Counted from the first letter of the stretch, positions 55,384-63,991 are shown. The stretch: DNA of 64,000 nt from RPQJ01 sp963748985 (GCA_963748985.1 CAVVKQ010000012.1:1-64000), one strand, 5' to 3'. Notes: generated by a model not told the origin, from the letters alone. Made by a program: numbers and translations.

Positions 55384-56709
55384 CTATTTCACGTAGACGT
55401 GGTTCGGCAACCAGAGTGCGATTTCGGGGAAAATGATCACGAGCGCGAGCCCCACCAGCATGATCAGCACGAACGGGATGATCGAACGGTAGATGTCGAT
55501 CAGCGTGACTTCCTTCGGCGCCATCGCCCGCATCAGGAACAGGTTGTACCCGAACGGCGGCGTGATGTAGGCGATCTGGCAGGTGATCGTATAGAGGATG
55601 CCGTACCAGATCGGATTGAACCCGAGCGCGATGACCAGCGGCACGTAGAGCGGCGCGACGATGATCAGCATCGCGGTGTCGTCGAGGAAGGTGCCCATCA
55701 GGATGTAGCTGAGCTGCATCAGCACCAGCACCTGCCAGGGCTCGAGGCCCCACTTCTCGAGAAACAGGACTTCGACCGCCTTGACCGCGCCGAGGCCGTC
55801 GAAGACTGCGCCGAATGCCAGCGCCGCGAGGATGATCCACATGAACATGGCACTCACGGCCAGGCTCTTCCTGAGCGTGTCCTCCAGCACCTTGCGGGTA
55901 ATGCGACCCTTGAAGGCCGCGACGAGGGTGGCCGCGAATGCACCGACGGCGGAAGACTCCACCATGCTGGTGACGCCCATCACGAACAGGCCGGTCATCG
56001 AGAAGACGATGAGCAACGGCAGGACGCCGGCCCTGAGCAGCCGGATCTTTTCACCCCAGCTGATCTGCTGCCGCTCCGCGAGCGGCAACGGCGGGCCGAG
56101 GTGAGGCTGCAGGTGGCAGCGGATCACGATGTACAGGATGAACAGCGCCGCCATCATCAGCCCTGGTCCGACGCCGGCCAGCCACAACTGGCCCACCGGC
56201 TGCCGGGCGATCATGCCGTAGAGCACGAGCACGACGCTCGGCGGGAGCATGATGCCGAGCGAACTGCCGGCCTGGATGACGCCGGTCACCATGATCTTGT
56301 CGTAGCCGCGTTTCAGCAGTTCCGGCAGCGCGATCGTGGCCCCGATCGCCATGCCCGCCACGCTCAGGCCGTTCATCGCCGAGATCGCCACCATGAGCAG
56401 GATCGTGCCGACCGCCAGTCCGCCGCGCATCGGCCCGGTCCAGACGTGGAACATGCGGTACAGGTCGCTCGCGATCCCCGACTCGGACAGCATGTAACCC
56501 ATGTAGACGAACATGGGCAGGGTCAGCATCGGGTACCAGTTGAGCAGCGTGATGGTCGAGGCGAACGGCATCTCGATGGCGCCTTCGCCCCACAGCGCCA
56601 GCGAAAACACCGCTGCCACGAACCCGATCGCACCGAAGACCCGCTGCCCGGTGAGCAGCAGGAGCATGAACGTCGAGAACATCAGGACCGCGATCGCCTC
56701 GTAGCTCAC
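55384..56709 (-). CDS. TRAP transporter large permease (DctM family)
   Basis: A 441-residue membrane protein with 11-12 helices. Typical segments are AISAMNGLSVAGMAIGATIA, SSLGIMLPPSVVLVLYGMIA and GTFLDDTAMLIIVAPLY. It imports a small organic acid or amine using a sodium gradient together with DctQ and the binding protein. GTG 56709 overlaps the dctQ stop; the longer frame upstream is antisense noise. It converges on the universal stress gene with 6 bp between. Confidence 0.93.
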   Translation of the reverse strand: MSYEAIAVLMFSTFMLLLLTGQRVFGAIGFVAAVFSLALWGEGAIEMPFASTITLLNWYPMLTLPMFVYMGYMLSESGIASDLYRMFHVWTGPMRGGLAVGTILLMVAISAMNGLSVAGMAIGATIALPELLKRGYDKIMVTGVIQAGSSLGIMLPPSVVLVLYGMIARQPVGQLWLAGVGPGLMMAALFILYIVIRCHLQPHLGPPLPLAERQQISWGEKIRLLRAGVLPLLIVFSMTGLFVMGVTSMVESSAVGAFAATLVAAFKGRITRKVLEDTLRKSLAVSAMFMWIILAALAFGAVFDGLGAVKAVEVLFLEKWGLEPWQVLVLMQLSYILMGTFLDDTAMLIIVAPLYVPLVIALGFNPIWYGILYTITCQIAYITPPFGYNLFLMRAMAPKEVTLIDIYRSIIPFVLIMLVGLALVIIFPEIALWLPNHVYVK

Positions 56710-57233
56710 GCGATCTCCCTCCCGGTGAACTTCGCGATGTCCTTGAACAAGATCGAGATCGCCTGCAGCAGCATGAGCGCGACGCCCACGGTCATGATGA
56801 TCTTGATCGGTGCCATCGGCGGCGCCCATGCAGAGTAGTTCGTCTGGTTGTACTTGAGCGAATAGGCGCTGCTCGCGAAGCCGCCGCGAATCATGATCAC
56901 CAGGTAGAAGATCAGGAAGAATGCCGTGAGCGAGTCCATGAACGCCCGGGTCTTCGGCCGCCAGCGCTCGTACAGCACGTCCATGCGGACATGCGCGTCC
57001 AGTTGCATCGAGTAACCACCGCCGAGGATGTAATAGGCGGCCATCAGGAACTGCGCCAGCTCGATGATCCAGACGAACGGCACGTTGAAGACGTACCGGG
57101 TGACGGAAGCGAACAGCAGCACACCCATGATGACGAGCGTGAGGTACATGACGAAGTAGCCGAGGACGCGGTTCACCGCATCGACGTAGCGGACGTAGGC
57201 CTTGATGATTCCGGGCATCGCGGTAGCGCTCAT
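56706..57233 (-). CDS. TRAP transporter small permease (DctQ family)
   Basis: A 175-residue four-helix membrane subunit. The conserved FASVTRYVFNVPFVWIIELA segment is typical of DctQ. It stabilises the large permease. It is coupled to the large-permease gene by a 4-bp overlap and lies 118 bp downstream of the binding-protein gene. Confidence 0.9.
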   Translation of the reverse strand: MSATAMPGIIKAYVRYVDAVNRVLGYFVMYLTLVIMGVLLFASVTRYVFNVPFVWIIELAQFLMAAYYILGGGYSMQLDAHVRMDVLYERWRPKTRAFMDSLTAFFLIFYLVIMIRGGFASSAYSLKYNQTNYSAWAPPMAPIKIIMTVGVALMLLQAISILFKDIAKFTGREIA

Positions 57234-57351
57234 GGTCGTCCGTGCAAGTCGTCAACCGGAACGTGACAACAGGGCTCCCTTCCCCGACCCGCGTCGCCAC
57301 GGGTGGGGAAGGACCCTGCCAGCTGCGTCTCTACGCAGGCTCCGCCCGGGT

Positions 57352-58431
57352 CTACCGATACGGCGGGCCGGCCTTCTCCATCAGGGCGTTGTAGTCGCGG
57401 AAGATCTGGACCACCTTGGCGCAGCGCGGGCTGGTCGCGGCGATCTCGTCCCAGAACTTGTGCGCCTCGTTCTCCACGGTCTTCCACTCTGCGGCGGGAA
57501 TCGTCGTCAACTTCATCTTCGGGCCGTTCACGCGCAGGTCGGCCTCGCCGGCCCAGTACCAGTGCTGCCGGTAGTAATGGGAACTGTCGATGCAGAGCTT
57601 GAAGAGCGTCTGCAAATGCTCCGGAACCTTCGCCCAGGACGCGGTGTTGGCGAAATAGGAACCGATCCAGGCGCCGGAGATGTTGTTGGTGAGGAAGTAC
57701 GGGGTCACGTCCGCCCAGCCCACGGTGTAGTCCTCGGTGATGCCGGACCAGGCCAGGCCGTCCAGCTCGCCCGTCTGGATCGCAACCTGGACGTCGCCCC
57801 AGGGCAACGTGACCGGCACCACGCCAAATCGCGTGAGGAACTTGCCGGCGGTCGGGAAGGTGAAGATCCGGAGGCCCTTCAGGTCCGCGACCTTGGTGAT
57901 CGGCTTGACGGTGTTGAAGTGACAGGGATCCCAGGAGCCTGAGCTGAGCCAGGTGACACCCTCGACCTCGTTGTAGGCCTCCGCCCAGATCTCGTTCAGT
58001 CCCCACTTATGGAACAGGGCGGGTACGTCCAGGCTGAAACGCGTTGCGAAGGGGAAGTACCCGCCGAACACGCGGACGTCGGTCGGGGCCGCGATGGAAT
58101 CGTCGTCGCTCTGCACCGCGTCGATCGTGCCTGCCTGCATCGCGCGGAACAGCTCGCCGGTGGGCACCAGCTGGTCGGCAAAGTACAGCTCGATGACCAT
58201 CTCGCCGTTGGCGGCCTTGTTGAACGCTTCGATCGAGGGCTTGATGACGTGTTCGGCGAGGGCGGGGCCCGCATAGGTCTGGAGCCGCCACTTGATCGCC
58301 GTCTTCTTCGCCGTTGACACGGCCGGTGCACCGACCTCGCCGGACTCCTTCTTGCCGCAGGCGGCCAGCAGTGCGGTAGAGGTCGCCGTGGCGGCCAGGG
58401 CCGCCTTCGTCAGGAATGATCTGCGCAGCAT
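57352..58431 (-). CDS. TRAP transporter substrate-binding lipoprotein (DctP family)
   Basis: A 359-residue periplasmic binding protein. The lipobox LLAAC gives lipidated Cys25. Typical DctP features are GTIDAVQSDDDS, DLKGLRIFTFPTAGKFLTRF and LPWGDVQVAIQTGELDGLAW. The ligand-binding arginine is probably that of KGLRI. The group with LPWGDV and GSWDPCHFN resembles binding proteins for larger monocarboxylate or amine-type ligands, but the ligand is not assigned. It is divergent from the glutamine-synthetase-like gene, which suggests that enzyme acts on the imported compound. Confidence 0.92.
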   Translation of the reverse strand: MLRRSFLTKAALAATATSTALLAACGKKESGEVGAPAVSTAKKTAIKWRLQTYAGPALAEHVIKPSIEAFNKAANGEMVIELYFADQLVPTGELFRAMQAGTIDAVQSDDDSIAAPTDVRVFGGYFPFATRFSLDVPALFHKWGLNEIWAEAYNEVEGVTWLSSGSWDPCHFNTVKPITKVADLKGLRIFTFPTAGKFLTRFGVVPVTLPWGDVQVAIQTGELDGLAWSGITEDYTVGWADVTPYFLTNNISGAWIGSYFANTASWAKVPEHLQTLFKLCIDSSHYYRQHWYWAGEADLRVNGPKMKLTTIPAAEWKTVENEAHKFWDEIAATSPRCAKVVQIFRDYNALMEKAGPPYR

Positions 58432-58812
58432 CTCGCTCTCCTTCTGGGAATTCGGGTCATCCGAGGTTCATCCCGAGCACTCACCTTGCTGTCGGCGGAG
58501 GAGGTCCAGCGTGCGCCGCTGATCTGAATTGGCCTGGAATTGCGCATCCGCAGATGCGTCCGGGACCCTGCTGTAACGGAAGGAACCCCCTCAGCTCGAT
58601 CTTTGTTTCTGGATGCCGACGGCTGCCGCCGTCGTCACGACTTCGCCGGATTCTTGCACGCCACCGTGACCGCATCAATTCAGAAGAGCCCGGGTGGCTT
58701 CCGGAGCGTTTTTTCCCCCGCAGTTGTGTACGCTGCAGGTCAAGGTGCAACGCAGACAATGGGCGGGTGTCGCGCAAAGCCGGACGGCGCGCGCCTCGTC
58801 CAGGGGGTTGAA
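58432..58812. other. 381-bp divergent intergenic region, no gene
   Basis: The region separates the TRAP operon (minus) from the glutamine-synthetase-like operon (plus), so it should hold both promoters and any operator. A 6-bp stem with 4-nt loop (CGCATC with GATGCG, 58543-58558) is the only clear symmetric element and could be an operator half-pair. No convincing -35/-10 pair and no small gene were found. Confidence 0.5.
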
Positions 58813-60180
58813 ATGGAACCGAGGCAAGTACGCAGTGCGGCCGACGCACGCGCCATCGTCGACGAGCGCGGGGTCAATTTCGTCAAGGTCGGCGCCTTCG
58901 ACATCGACGGCATCATGCGTGGCAAGTACATCTCGCGGGACAAGTTCCTCTCGTCGCTCGACGGGGGCTTCGGTTTCTGCGACGTCGTGCTCGGCTGGGA
59001 CTGCCAGGACCAGCTCTACGACAACGTGCAGTACACCGGCTGGCACACGGGATATCCCGACGCTCCCGTTCGGCTCCTGCCGGACACCTGCCGGACGTTG
59101 CCATTCGAGGACAATGGACTGTTCTTCCTTGGCGAGTTCTCGCCGCCAGGGGAAGCGGTCTGTTCGCGTGGATTGCTGCGGCGCGTGCTCGAGCGCGGGC
59201 GCGCGATGGGCTTCGAAGCCTACGTCGGTTTCGAATACGAGTTCTTCGTGTTCAAGGAAACGCCCGAGTCGGTGCGCGAGAAGAACTACCGCGGCCTGAC
59301 GCCGATGGCGCCCGGCTGGTTCGGCTACTCCGTGATCCGCAACAGCACGGGCAATGCCTTCTACCGCCAGCTGCTCGACCATTGCCGCGACATGGACATG
59401 GCCATCGAGGGCCTGCACGAAGAGACCGGCCCTGGGGTGATGGAAGCCGCCATCGCCGTGGACAAGGCGCTTGCGGCTGCGGACAAGGCCGCGCTCTTCA
59501 AGACCTTCGCCAAAGTGATCGCGCAGCAGAACGGCTTCATGGCGACTTTCATGGCCAAGTGTTCGAAGGACTGGCCTGGGCAGAGTGGCCACATCCACGT
59601 GTCGCTCAAGTCGAAGTCCGGCGATTCCGTCTTCCACGAGGCCGGCAAGCCCCATTCGATGAGCGACGCCATGCGCTGGTTCGTGGGCGGCCAGCAGAAA
59701 CTGATGCCGGAGCTGCTCGCCATGGTCGCACCGACGATCAATTCCTATCGGCGGCTGATCCCCGGATTCTGGGCGCCCACGGACGCAACCTGGGGTATCG
59801 AGAACCGCACGACGGCGCTGCGGGTGATTCCCGGAAGTCCCAAGTCGCAGCGCGTCGAATACCGCGTCGCCGCGGCGGATGCGAACCCCTACGTGATCCT
59901 GTCCGCGGCGCTCGCGTCGGGTCTCTGGGGGATCGAGAACAAGGTCGAGCCGGAACCGGTGGTGACGGGCAATGCTTACGACCGCAAGTACCCGGCGCGC
60001 CTCGCGCTCCCACGCACTCTCTGGGAATCGGCGCAGCGGCTCAAGGGTTCGAAAATGGCCCGGGACTGGTTCGGCGACGCCTTCGTCGAGCACTTCGCGG
60101 CCACTCGCGAGTGGGAAGAGCGCGAGTTCCGCAAGCACATTTCGGACTGGGAGCTGGCCAGGTACTTCGAGATAATCTGA
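58813..60180 (+). CDS. Glutamine synthetase family protein (gamma-glutamylamine synthetase-like)
   Basis: A 455-residue ligase of the glutamine-synthetase superfamily. It shows the N-terminal grasp domain (VKVGAFDIDGIMRGKYI), the metal/ATP site GFEYEFFVF and GHIHVSL, and NSYRRLIPGFWAPTDATWGI. This resembles PuuA/IpuC-type enzymes that join glutamate to an amine rather than ammonia. AGGGGG precedes ATG 58813; the upstream open frame is not gene-like. With the TRAP importer and two downstream dehydrogenases it fits an amine-catabolic route. Confidence 0.85.
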   Translation: MEPRQVRSAADARAIVDERGVNFVKVGAFDIDGIMRGKYISRDKFLSSLDGGFGFCDVVLGWDCQDQLYDNVQYTGWHTGYPDAPVRLLPDTCRTLPFEDNGLFFLGEFSPPGEAVCSRGLLRRVLERGRAMGFEAYVGFEYEFFVFKETPESVREKNYRGLTPMAPGWFGYSVIRNSTGNAFYRQLLDHCRDMDMAIEGLHEETGPGVMEAAIAVDKALAAADKAALFKTFAKVIAQQNGFMATFMAKCSKDWPGQSGHIHVSLKSKSGDSVFHEAGKPHSMSDAMRWFVGGQQKLMPELLAMVAPTINSYRRLIPGFWAPTDATWGIENRTTALRVIPGSPKSQRVEYRVAAADANPYVILSAALASGLWGIENKVEPEPVVTGNAYDRKYPARLALPRTLWESAQRLKGSKMARDWFGDAFVEHFAATREWEEREFRKHISDWELARYFEII

Positions 60181-60226
60181 GCGAGGCGACCTGTTACTTC
60201 CCTTCCTGCCGGGTTCCTTTGCCACC

Positions 60227-61615
60227 ATGACCAGCCAACGCACCATCTCCCCTGTCGACGGCCGCGTCTACGTCGAGCGGATGCTCGCGACACCCGTCCA
60301 GATCGAAGCCGCCCTCGAAAGCGCGCGCCTTGCGCAGCGCGTCTGGCGAGGAGTGCCAATGGCCGAGCGTGCGGCGATCCTCAGTCGTTTTTGCGACGCC
60401 TTCGAGTCCCATGGCGATGCCATCGCCGAGGAACTGTCATGGCAAATGGGCCGACCGCTCCGTTACGCGCCGAGCGAAGTTCGTGGCACGCTGGAGCGGG
60501 CGCGCCACATGATCGCCCTCGCACCCGAAGCGCTGGCCGACATCGACGTCGGCCCGAAGGCAGGGTTTCGTCGCTTCCTGCGCCGCGAGCCGCTTGGCGT
60601 GGTGTTCACCGTCGCGGCGTGGAACTACCCTTACCTCATCGCCGTGAACAGCGTCGTGCCTGCACTCATGGCGGGCAACGTCGTCGTCCTCAAGCACTCG
60701 GCACAGACACCGCTGTGCGCGGAACGGTTCGAGGAGTGCCTGCGCGAGGCGGGACTGCCGGAGGGCGCGTTCCAGGCGCTGCACCTGAGCCACGCGGACA
60801 CGGAGCGTGTCATCGGTGACTCGCGCGTGGATTTCGTGGCGTTCACCGGATCGGTCGCGGGTGGGCACGCCGTGCAGCGGGCAGCGGCCGAACGGTTCAT
60901 CGGCACCGGACTCGAACTCGGCGGCTGCGATCCAGCCTACGTGCGCCACGACGCGAACCTGGCCCATGCGATCGAGAACCTGGTCGATGGCGCGTACTTC
61001 AACTCCGGGCAGTCGTGCTGCGGTATCCAGCGGGTCTATGTGCACGAACACCTGTACCCGGCATTCGTCGAGGGTTGGGTCGATCTCACCCGCAAGTACG
61101 CTCTCGGCAACCCGCTCGACCCGGAGACGACGCTCGGTCCGGTGGTTCGCACCGCGGCAGCCGACGAGATCCGTCGCCAGGTTGCAGCCACGGTCGCTGC
61201 TGGCGCGCGAGCCGTCATCGACGAGAAGGATTTCGCGGCGAGCAGGCCGGGCACGCCATATCTCGCGCCGCAGGTGCTGGTCGGGGTCGATCACACGATG
61301 CCGGTAATGCAGGAAGAGATCTTCGGGCCGGTGGCCGGGATCATGAAGGTGAGCTCGGACGCGGAAGCGGTCCGCCTCATGAATGACTCCGCCTTCGGGC
61401 TCACTGCCGCGATCTGGACCGCGGACGAGGAAGCGGCCCTGGCGATCGGCGACCAGGTGCAGACCGGCACGTGGTTCATGAACCGCTGCGACTACCTGGA
61501 CCCGGCGCTGGCGTGGGTCGGCGTCAAGGATTCGGGACGCGGGTGCACGCTGTCGAGTATCGGTTACGAGCACCTGACGCGGCCGAAGTCTTTCCATCTC
61601 CGCATGAAGGTTTAG
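60227..61615 (+). CDS. NAD(P)-dependent aldehyde dehydrogenase
   Basis: A 462-residue aldehyde dehydrogenase. It has the cofactor-binding AAWNYPYLIAVNSVVPALMA and the catalytic glutamate in GLELGGCDPAYV. The nucleophilic cysteine is in FNSGQSCCGIQR, and the late motif EEIFGPVAGIMK is also present. It begins 46 bp after the glutamine-synthetase-like gene. In gamma-glutamylation pathways such an enzyme oxidises the gamma-glutamyl-aminoaldehyde; this assignment is by context. Confidence 0.93.
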   Translation: MTSQRTISPVDGRVYVERMLATPVQIEAALESARLAQRVWRGVPMAERAAILSRFCDAFESHGDAIAEELSWQMGRPLRYAPSEVRGTLERARHMIALAPEALADIDVGPKAGFRRFLRREPLGVVFTVAAWNYPYLIAVNSVVPALMAGNVVVLKHSAQTPLCAERFEECLREAGLPEGAFQALHLSHADTERVIGDSRVDFVAFTGSVAGGHAVQRAAAERFIGTGLELGGCDPAYVRHDANLAHAIENLVDGAYFNSGQSCCGIQRVYVHEHLYPAFVEGWVDLTRKYALGNPLDPETTLGPVVRTAAADEIRRQVAATVAAGARAVIDEKDFAASRPGTPYLAPQVLVGVDHTMPVMQEEIFGPVAGIMKVSSDAEAVRLMNDSAFGLTAAIWTADEEAALAIGDQVQTGTWFMNRCDYLDPALAWVGVKDSGRGCTLSSIGYEHLTRPKSFHLRMKV

Positions 61616-61635
61616 CGTTCAGGCGCAGATCGCGG

Positions 61636-61682
61636 GCGGTCGATCCAGTCGTTCTTCCCGAGCTTGGAAAGGCAGACACGCG
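61636..61682 (+). repeat. Partial copy of the 74-bp hairpin element (left arm + loop)
   Basis: A 27-nt arm beginning GCGGTCGATCCAG is followed by the 20-nt loop CTTGGAAAGGCAGACACGCG, but the right arm is missing. Ten bases later the complete copy begins. This arm matches the reverse complement of the right arm at 61740-61766 at all 27 positions, better than the adjacent copy does. Confidence 0.88.
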
Positions 61683-61692
61683 ATGGTTCCAG

Positions 61693-61766
61693 GCGGTCGA
61701 TCGAGTCGTTCTTCCCGGGCTTGGAAAGGCAGACACGCGCTCGGGAAGAACGACTGGATCGACCGC
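61693..61766 (+). repeat. Complete 74-bp hairpin element, type A arms
   Basis: The structure is 27-nt left arm (61693-61719), 20-nt loop (61720-61739) and 27-nt right arm (61740-61766). The arms pair at 25 of 27 positions. The loop is identical to that of the partial copy and to the reverse complement of the loop in the type B element. The arms differ from type B, while the total length and arm and loop sizes are the same. Confidence 0.88.
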
Positions 61767-61784
61767 TTGTGAGGCGGCGCCTGA

Positions 61785-61814
61785 GCAAGTTTTCCGCCGA
61801 GCCGGAAAACTTGC
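61785..61814. repeat. Perfect 12-bp hairpin
   Basis: GCAAGTTTTCCG pairs with CGGAAAACTTGC around a 6-nt loop. It lies 170 bp after the aldehyde dehydrogenase stop and might act as a terminator or processing site, though no T-run follows. It is unrelated in sequence to the 74-bp elements. Confidence 0.6.
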
Positions 61815-61949
61815 ACGGCGCACGCAGCGCCCACCGGATGCAGCGTCGGTAGCGGTAGCAATAGCGGCAACAATAGCGCCCGTAGTTCCGCCGCGCCGGT
61901 CTGCCAACGCCGGTGATCGTTGCGGCCGCTTACAGCCGACGTGCGGCGT

Positions 61950-61979
61950 GCGAGTCTTCGCGCCCTGTCGAAGACTCGC
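61950..61979. repeat. Perfect 11-bp hairpin
   Basis: GCGAGTCTTCG pairs with CGAAGACTCGC around an 8-nt loop. It sits just upstream of the type B element and is unrelated to it in sequence. Confidence 0.6.
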
Positions 61980-61998
61980 TCAGCCGCTGTGTACAAAG

Positions 61999-62072
61999 GC
62001 GACTGATCCGGGGCCTGCCCCCGAGCGCGTGTCTGCCTTTCCAAGCTCGGGGGCAGGCCCCGGATCAGTCGC
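61999..62072 (-). repeat. Complete 74-bp hairpin element, type B arms
   Basis: The left arm (61999-62025, GCGACTGATCCGGGG...) and right arm (62046-62072) are perfect reverse complements over 27 bp. Pairing extends to 29 bp with the outer bases 61997-61998 and 62073-62074. The loop 62026-62045 (CGCGTGTCTGCCTTTCCAAG) is the exact reverse complement of the type A loop, so the element lies in the opposite orientation. Arms of A and B share GCG at the outside, GATCC in the middle and CCCGAG at the loop. Confidence 0.9.
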
Positions 62073-62149
62073 CTACTACCGCCGCGAGTTGTCACGGCGC
62101 TGCAGCGCGTAAACTGCACCGACGCAGCCCGACGAAACGGAGACGACCG

Positions 62150-63322
62150 ATGACCACACTGCGCGGCAACTGGAACTACCCCACCAACATCAGGTTCGGT
62201 GCCGGACGCATCGTTGAACTGCCCGATCACTGCCGCACGCTCGGCATGCAGCGGCCACTGCTCGTCACGGACACCGGGCTCGCGCCGCAACCGATGGTCG
62301 CGAATGCCGTGCGGCTGTGCCGCGACGCCGGCCTGCACTGCGGGCTGTTTGCCGACGTGCAACCGAACCCCGTCGAGGCGAACGTGACTGCGGGCGTCGC
62401 GGCATACCGAGCCGGACAACACGACGGAGTGATTGCGTTCGGCGGCGGCAGCGCCCTCGACACGGCCAAAGCCATCGCGCTCATGGTCGGACAGAACCGA
62501 CCGATCTGGGATTTCGAGGATCGCGAGGACTGGTTCACGCGTGTCGACGTCGCTGGCATGGCGCCGGTCGTGGCGGTGCCGACGACGTCCGGGACGGGTT
62601 CCGAGGTCGGACGCGCGTCGGTCATCACCGATGTGCGGGACCACACCAAGAAGATCATTTTCCACCCGAAGATGCTGCCGGCGATCGTGCTCGAGGACCC
62701 CGAACTTACAGTGGGCCTGCCGCCTCACATCACCGCTGCGGTGGGCATGGACGCGCTGTCGCACAATCTAGAGGCGTACTGCGCTCCGGGCTATCATCCG
62801 CTCGCGGAGGGCATCGCCGTCGAGGGCATGCGCCTCGTCAAGGACTACCTGCCACGCGCCGTCGCGAACGGCGGCGATCTCGAGGCGCGCGCCCACCTGC
62901 TGATCGCGTCATCCATGGGCGCCACCGCGTTCCAGAAGGGACTCGGTGCCATGCACAGCCTGAGCCACCCGTGCTCGGCGAACCTCGGCACGCACCATGG
63001 GCTCACGAATGCCGTGGTGATGCCATACGTGCTGGAATGGAACCGCACCGCAATCGAGGCGAAGATGGTTCGACTCGCAGCCTGGCTCGGGCTCGCCGAC
63101 CGGTCGTTCAACGGCGTCCTGGCCTGGGTGCTGGAACTGCGCCGCGAGATCGGCATCCCGCACACGCTGGCGGACATCGGCGTGCGCGAGGAGCACGCCA
63201 GGCCGTTCGCGCCACAGGCGCTCAACGACCCCTCGACGGGCGGGAACCCGCTGCCGATGACCGAGCAGGACTTCGAGCAGCTCTACGGTGCGTGCATCGC
63301 CGGCAGGCTGCGGGCGGGCTGA
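62150..63322 (+). CDS. Iron-containing alcohol dehydrogenase
   Basis: A 390-residue group III alcohol dehydrogenase. It has the cofactor motif GGGSALDTAKA and PTTSGTGSEVGRASV. The metal ligands are in GMDALSHNLEAY (Asp, His), MHSLSHPC (His) and NLGTHHGLTNA (His). ATG 62150 has CGGAG upstream. It lies on the same strand as the aldehyde dehydrogenase, but the 534-bp repeat region separates them, so it may have its own promoter. It probably interconverts the alcohol and aldehyde of the same catabolic route. Confidence 0.93.
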   Translation: MTTLRGNWNYPTNIRFGAGRIVELPDHCRTLGMQRPLLVTDTGLAPQPMVANAVRLCRDAGLHCGLFADVQPNPVEANVTAGVAAYRAGQHDGVIAFGGGSALDTAKAIALMVGQNRPIWDFEDREDWFTRVDVAGMAPVVAVPTTSGTGSEVGRASVITDVRDHTKKIIFHPKMLPAIVLEDPELTVGLPPHITAAVGMDALSHNLEAYCAPGYHPLAEGIAVEGMRLVKDYLPRAVANGGDLEARAHLLIASSMGATAFQKGLGAMHSLSHPCSANLGTHHGLTNAVVMPYVLEWNRTAIEAKMVRLAAWLGLADRSFNGVLAWVLELRREIGIPHTLADIGVREEHARPFAPQALNDPSTGGNPLPMTEQDFEQLYGACIAGRLRAG

Positions 63323-63328
63323 CGCGAC

Positions 63329-63991
63329 TCAACCACCGAGCACACGCCTTCGCGACACCGCGGGTGGTGCCGGCGGCTGCTCCGGCTGGAACAGCGCATC
63401 GGCCACCGAGGTGGCAGCAAGTTGCGCGGCCTCGTGATCCGTGAATTCCGTCATCGTCGAGAACAGCGAGCAGGTGCCGATCAGGCCGACGTCGCGCAGG
63501 TCGCTCACCACGAAGTCGTACACCCCCGAAGGAAACGTCAGGCGCGTGCTCGAGCCATCAACCCATATCCCGAGGTCGGCCGGAGACGGCAGCACCGTGA
63601 GGTTCATGAACCACGGCGTCACCATCACGCCGACCTGTCGCCCCTCGTGCTCGCGGAAGCCCACGGCTTCGATGGCGAGCGTCGGGTTGTAGATCGGCAT
63701 GCCTTTCACCTTGAGCGCCGCGCGCCGATACGCGTTTGCGAGGTTGTTCACGGCGTCGTCTTCCGACAGCGTCGCGCTGTCGATCACCATGAACTTGCTC
63801 TTATTCGCTGCGCAGTTTGGACATTCCCAGGTGTCCGGCAACAGCCGGAACGGCGTGCCGGGCGGCGTCTGCGTTTCGTCATCGCCGAGCGCCGGGTCGT
63901 AGACCCACCAGCAGATGCCGCACTCGAGCCGGGTGTCGTCGGCGATCTTCGAGCCGTCGCCACCGTAGCTGCCTTCGAAAGGGCGGCTCAT
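63329..63991 (-). CDS. Rubredoxin-HybE fusion, [NiFe]-hydrogenase maturation protein
   Basis: A 220-residue two-domain protein. Residues about 20-70 are a rubredoxin (LECGICWWVYDP with C-x2-C, then WECPNCAANKSKF with C-x2-C), which binds one iron. Residues about 75-205 match the HybE/HupJ hydrogenase chaperone family (YRRAALKVKGMPIYNPTLAI, EGRQVGVMVTPWFMNLTVLP). In hup/hox operons rubredoxin and HybE-type genes are often neighbours; here they are one protein. A TGA overlaps its ATG (63991-63993), so an upstream coupled gene, probably a hydrogenase gene, lies beyond the right edge. Confidence 0.87.
   Translation of the reverse strand: MSRPFEGSYGGDGSKIADDTRLECGICWWVYDPALGDDETQTPPGTPFRLLPDTWECPNCAANKSKFMVIDSATLSEDDAVNNLANAYRRAALKVKGMPIYNPTLAIEAVGFREHEGRQVGVMVTPWFMNLTVLPSPADLGIWVDGSSTRLTFPSGVYDFVVSDLRDVGLIGTCSLFSTMTEFTDHEAAQLAATSVADALFQPEQPPAPPAVSRRRVLGG

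Larger units (their letters stand above)
61616..62149. other. 534-bp intergenic region packed with hairpin repeats, no gene
   Basis: No reading frame here is credible; the translated frames merely read the repeats. The interval holds one partial and two complete copies of a 74-bp hairpin element and two further perfect hairpins (separate entries). A short tandem-like patch of TAGCGG/TAGCAA units at 61849-61877 is also present. The iron alcohol dehydrogenase gene follows. Confidence 0.85.

Noticed and set aside
61616..62149. A CRISPR array or a small protein gene in the repeat region
   Set aside because: There are only two or three copies, in opposite orientations, with no regular spacers and no cas genes. 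The open frames only translate the hairpin arms and loop.
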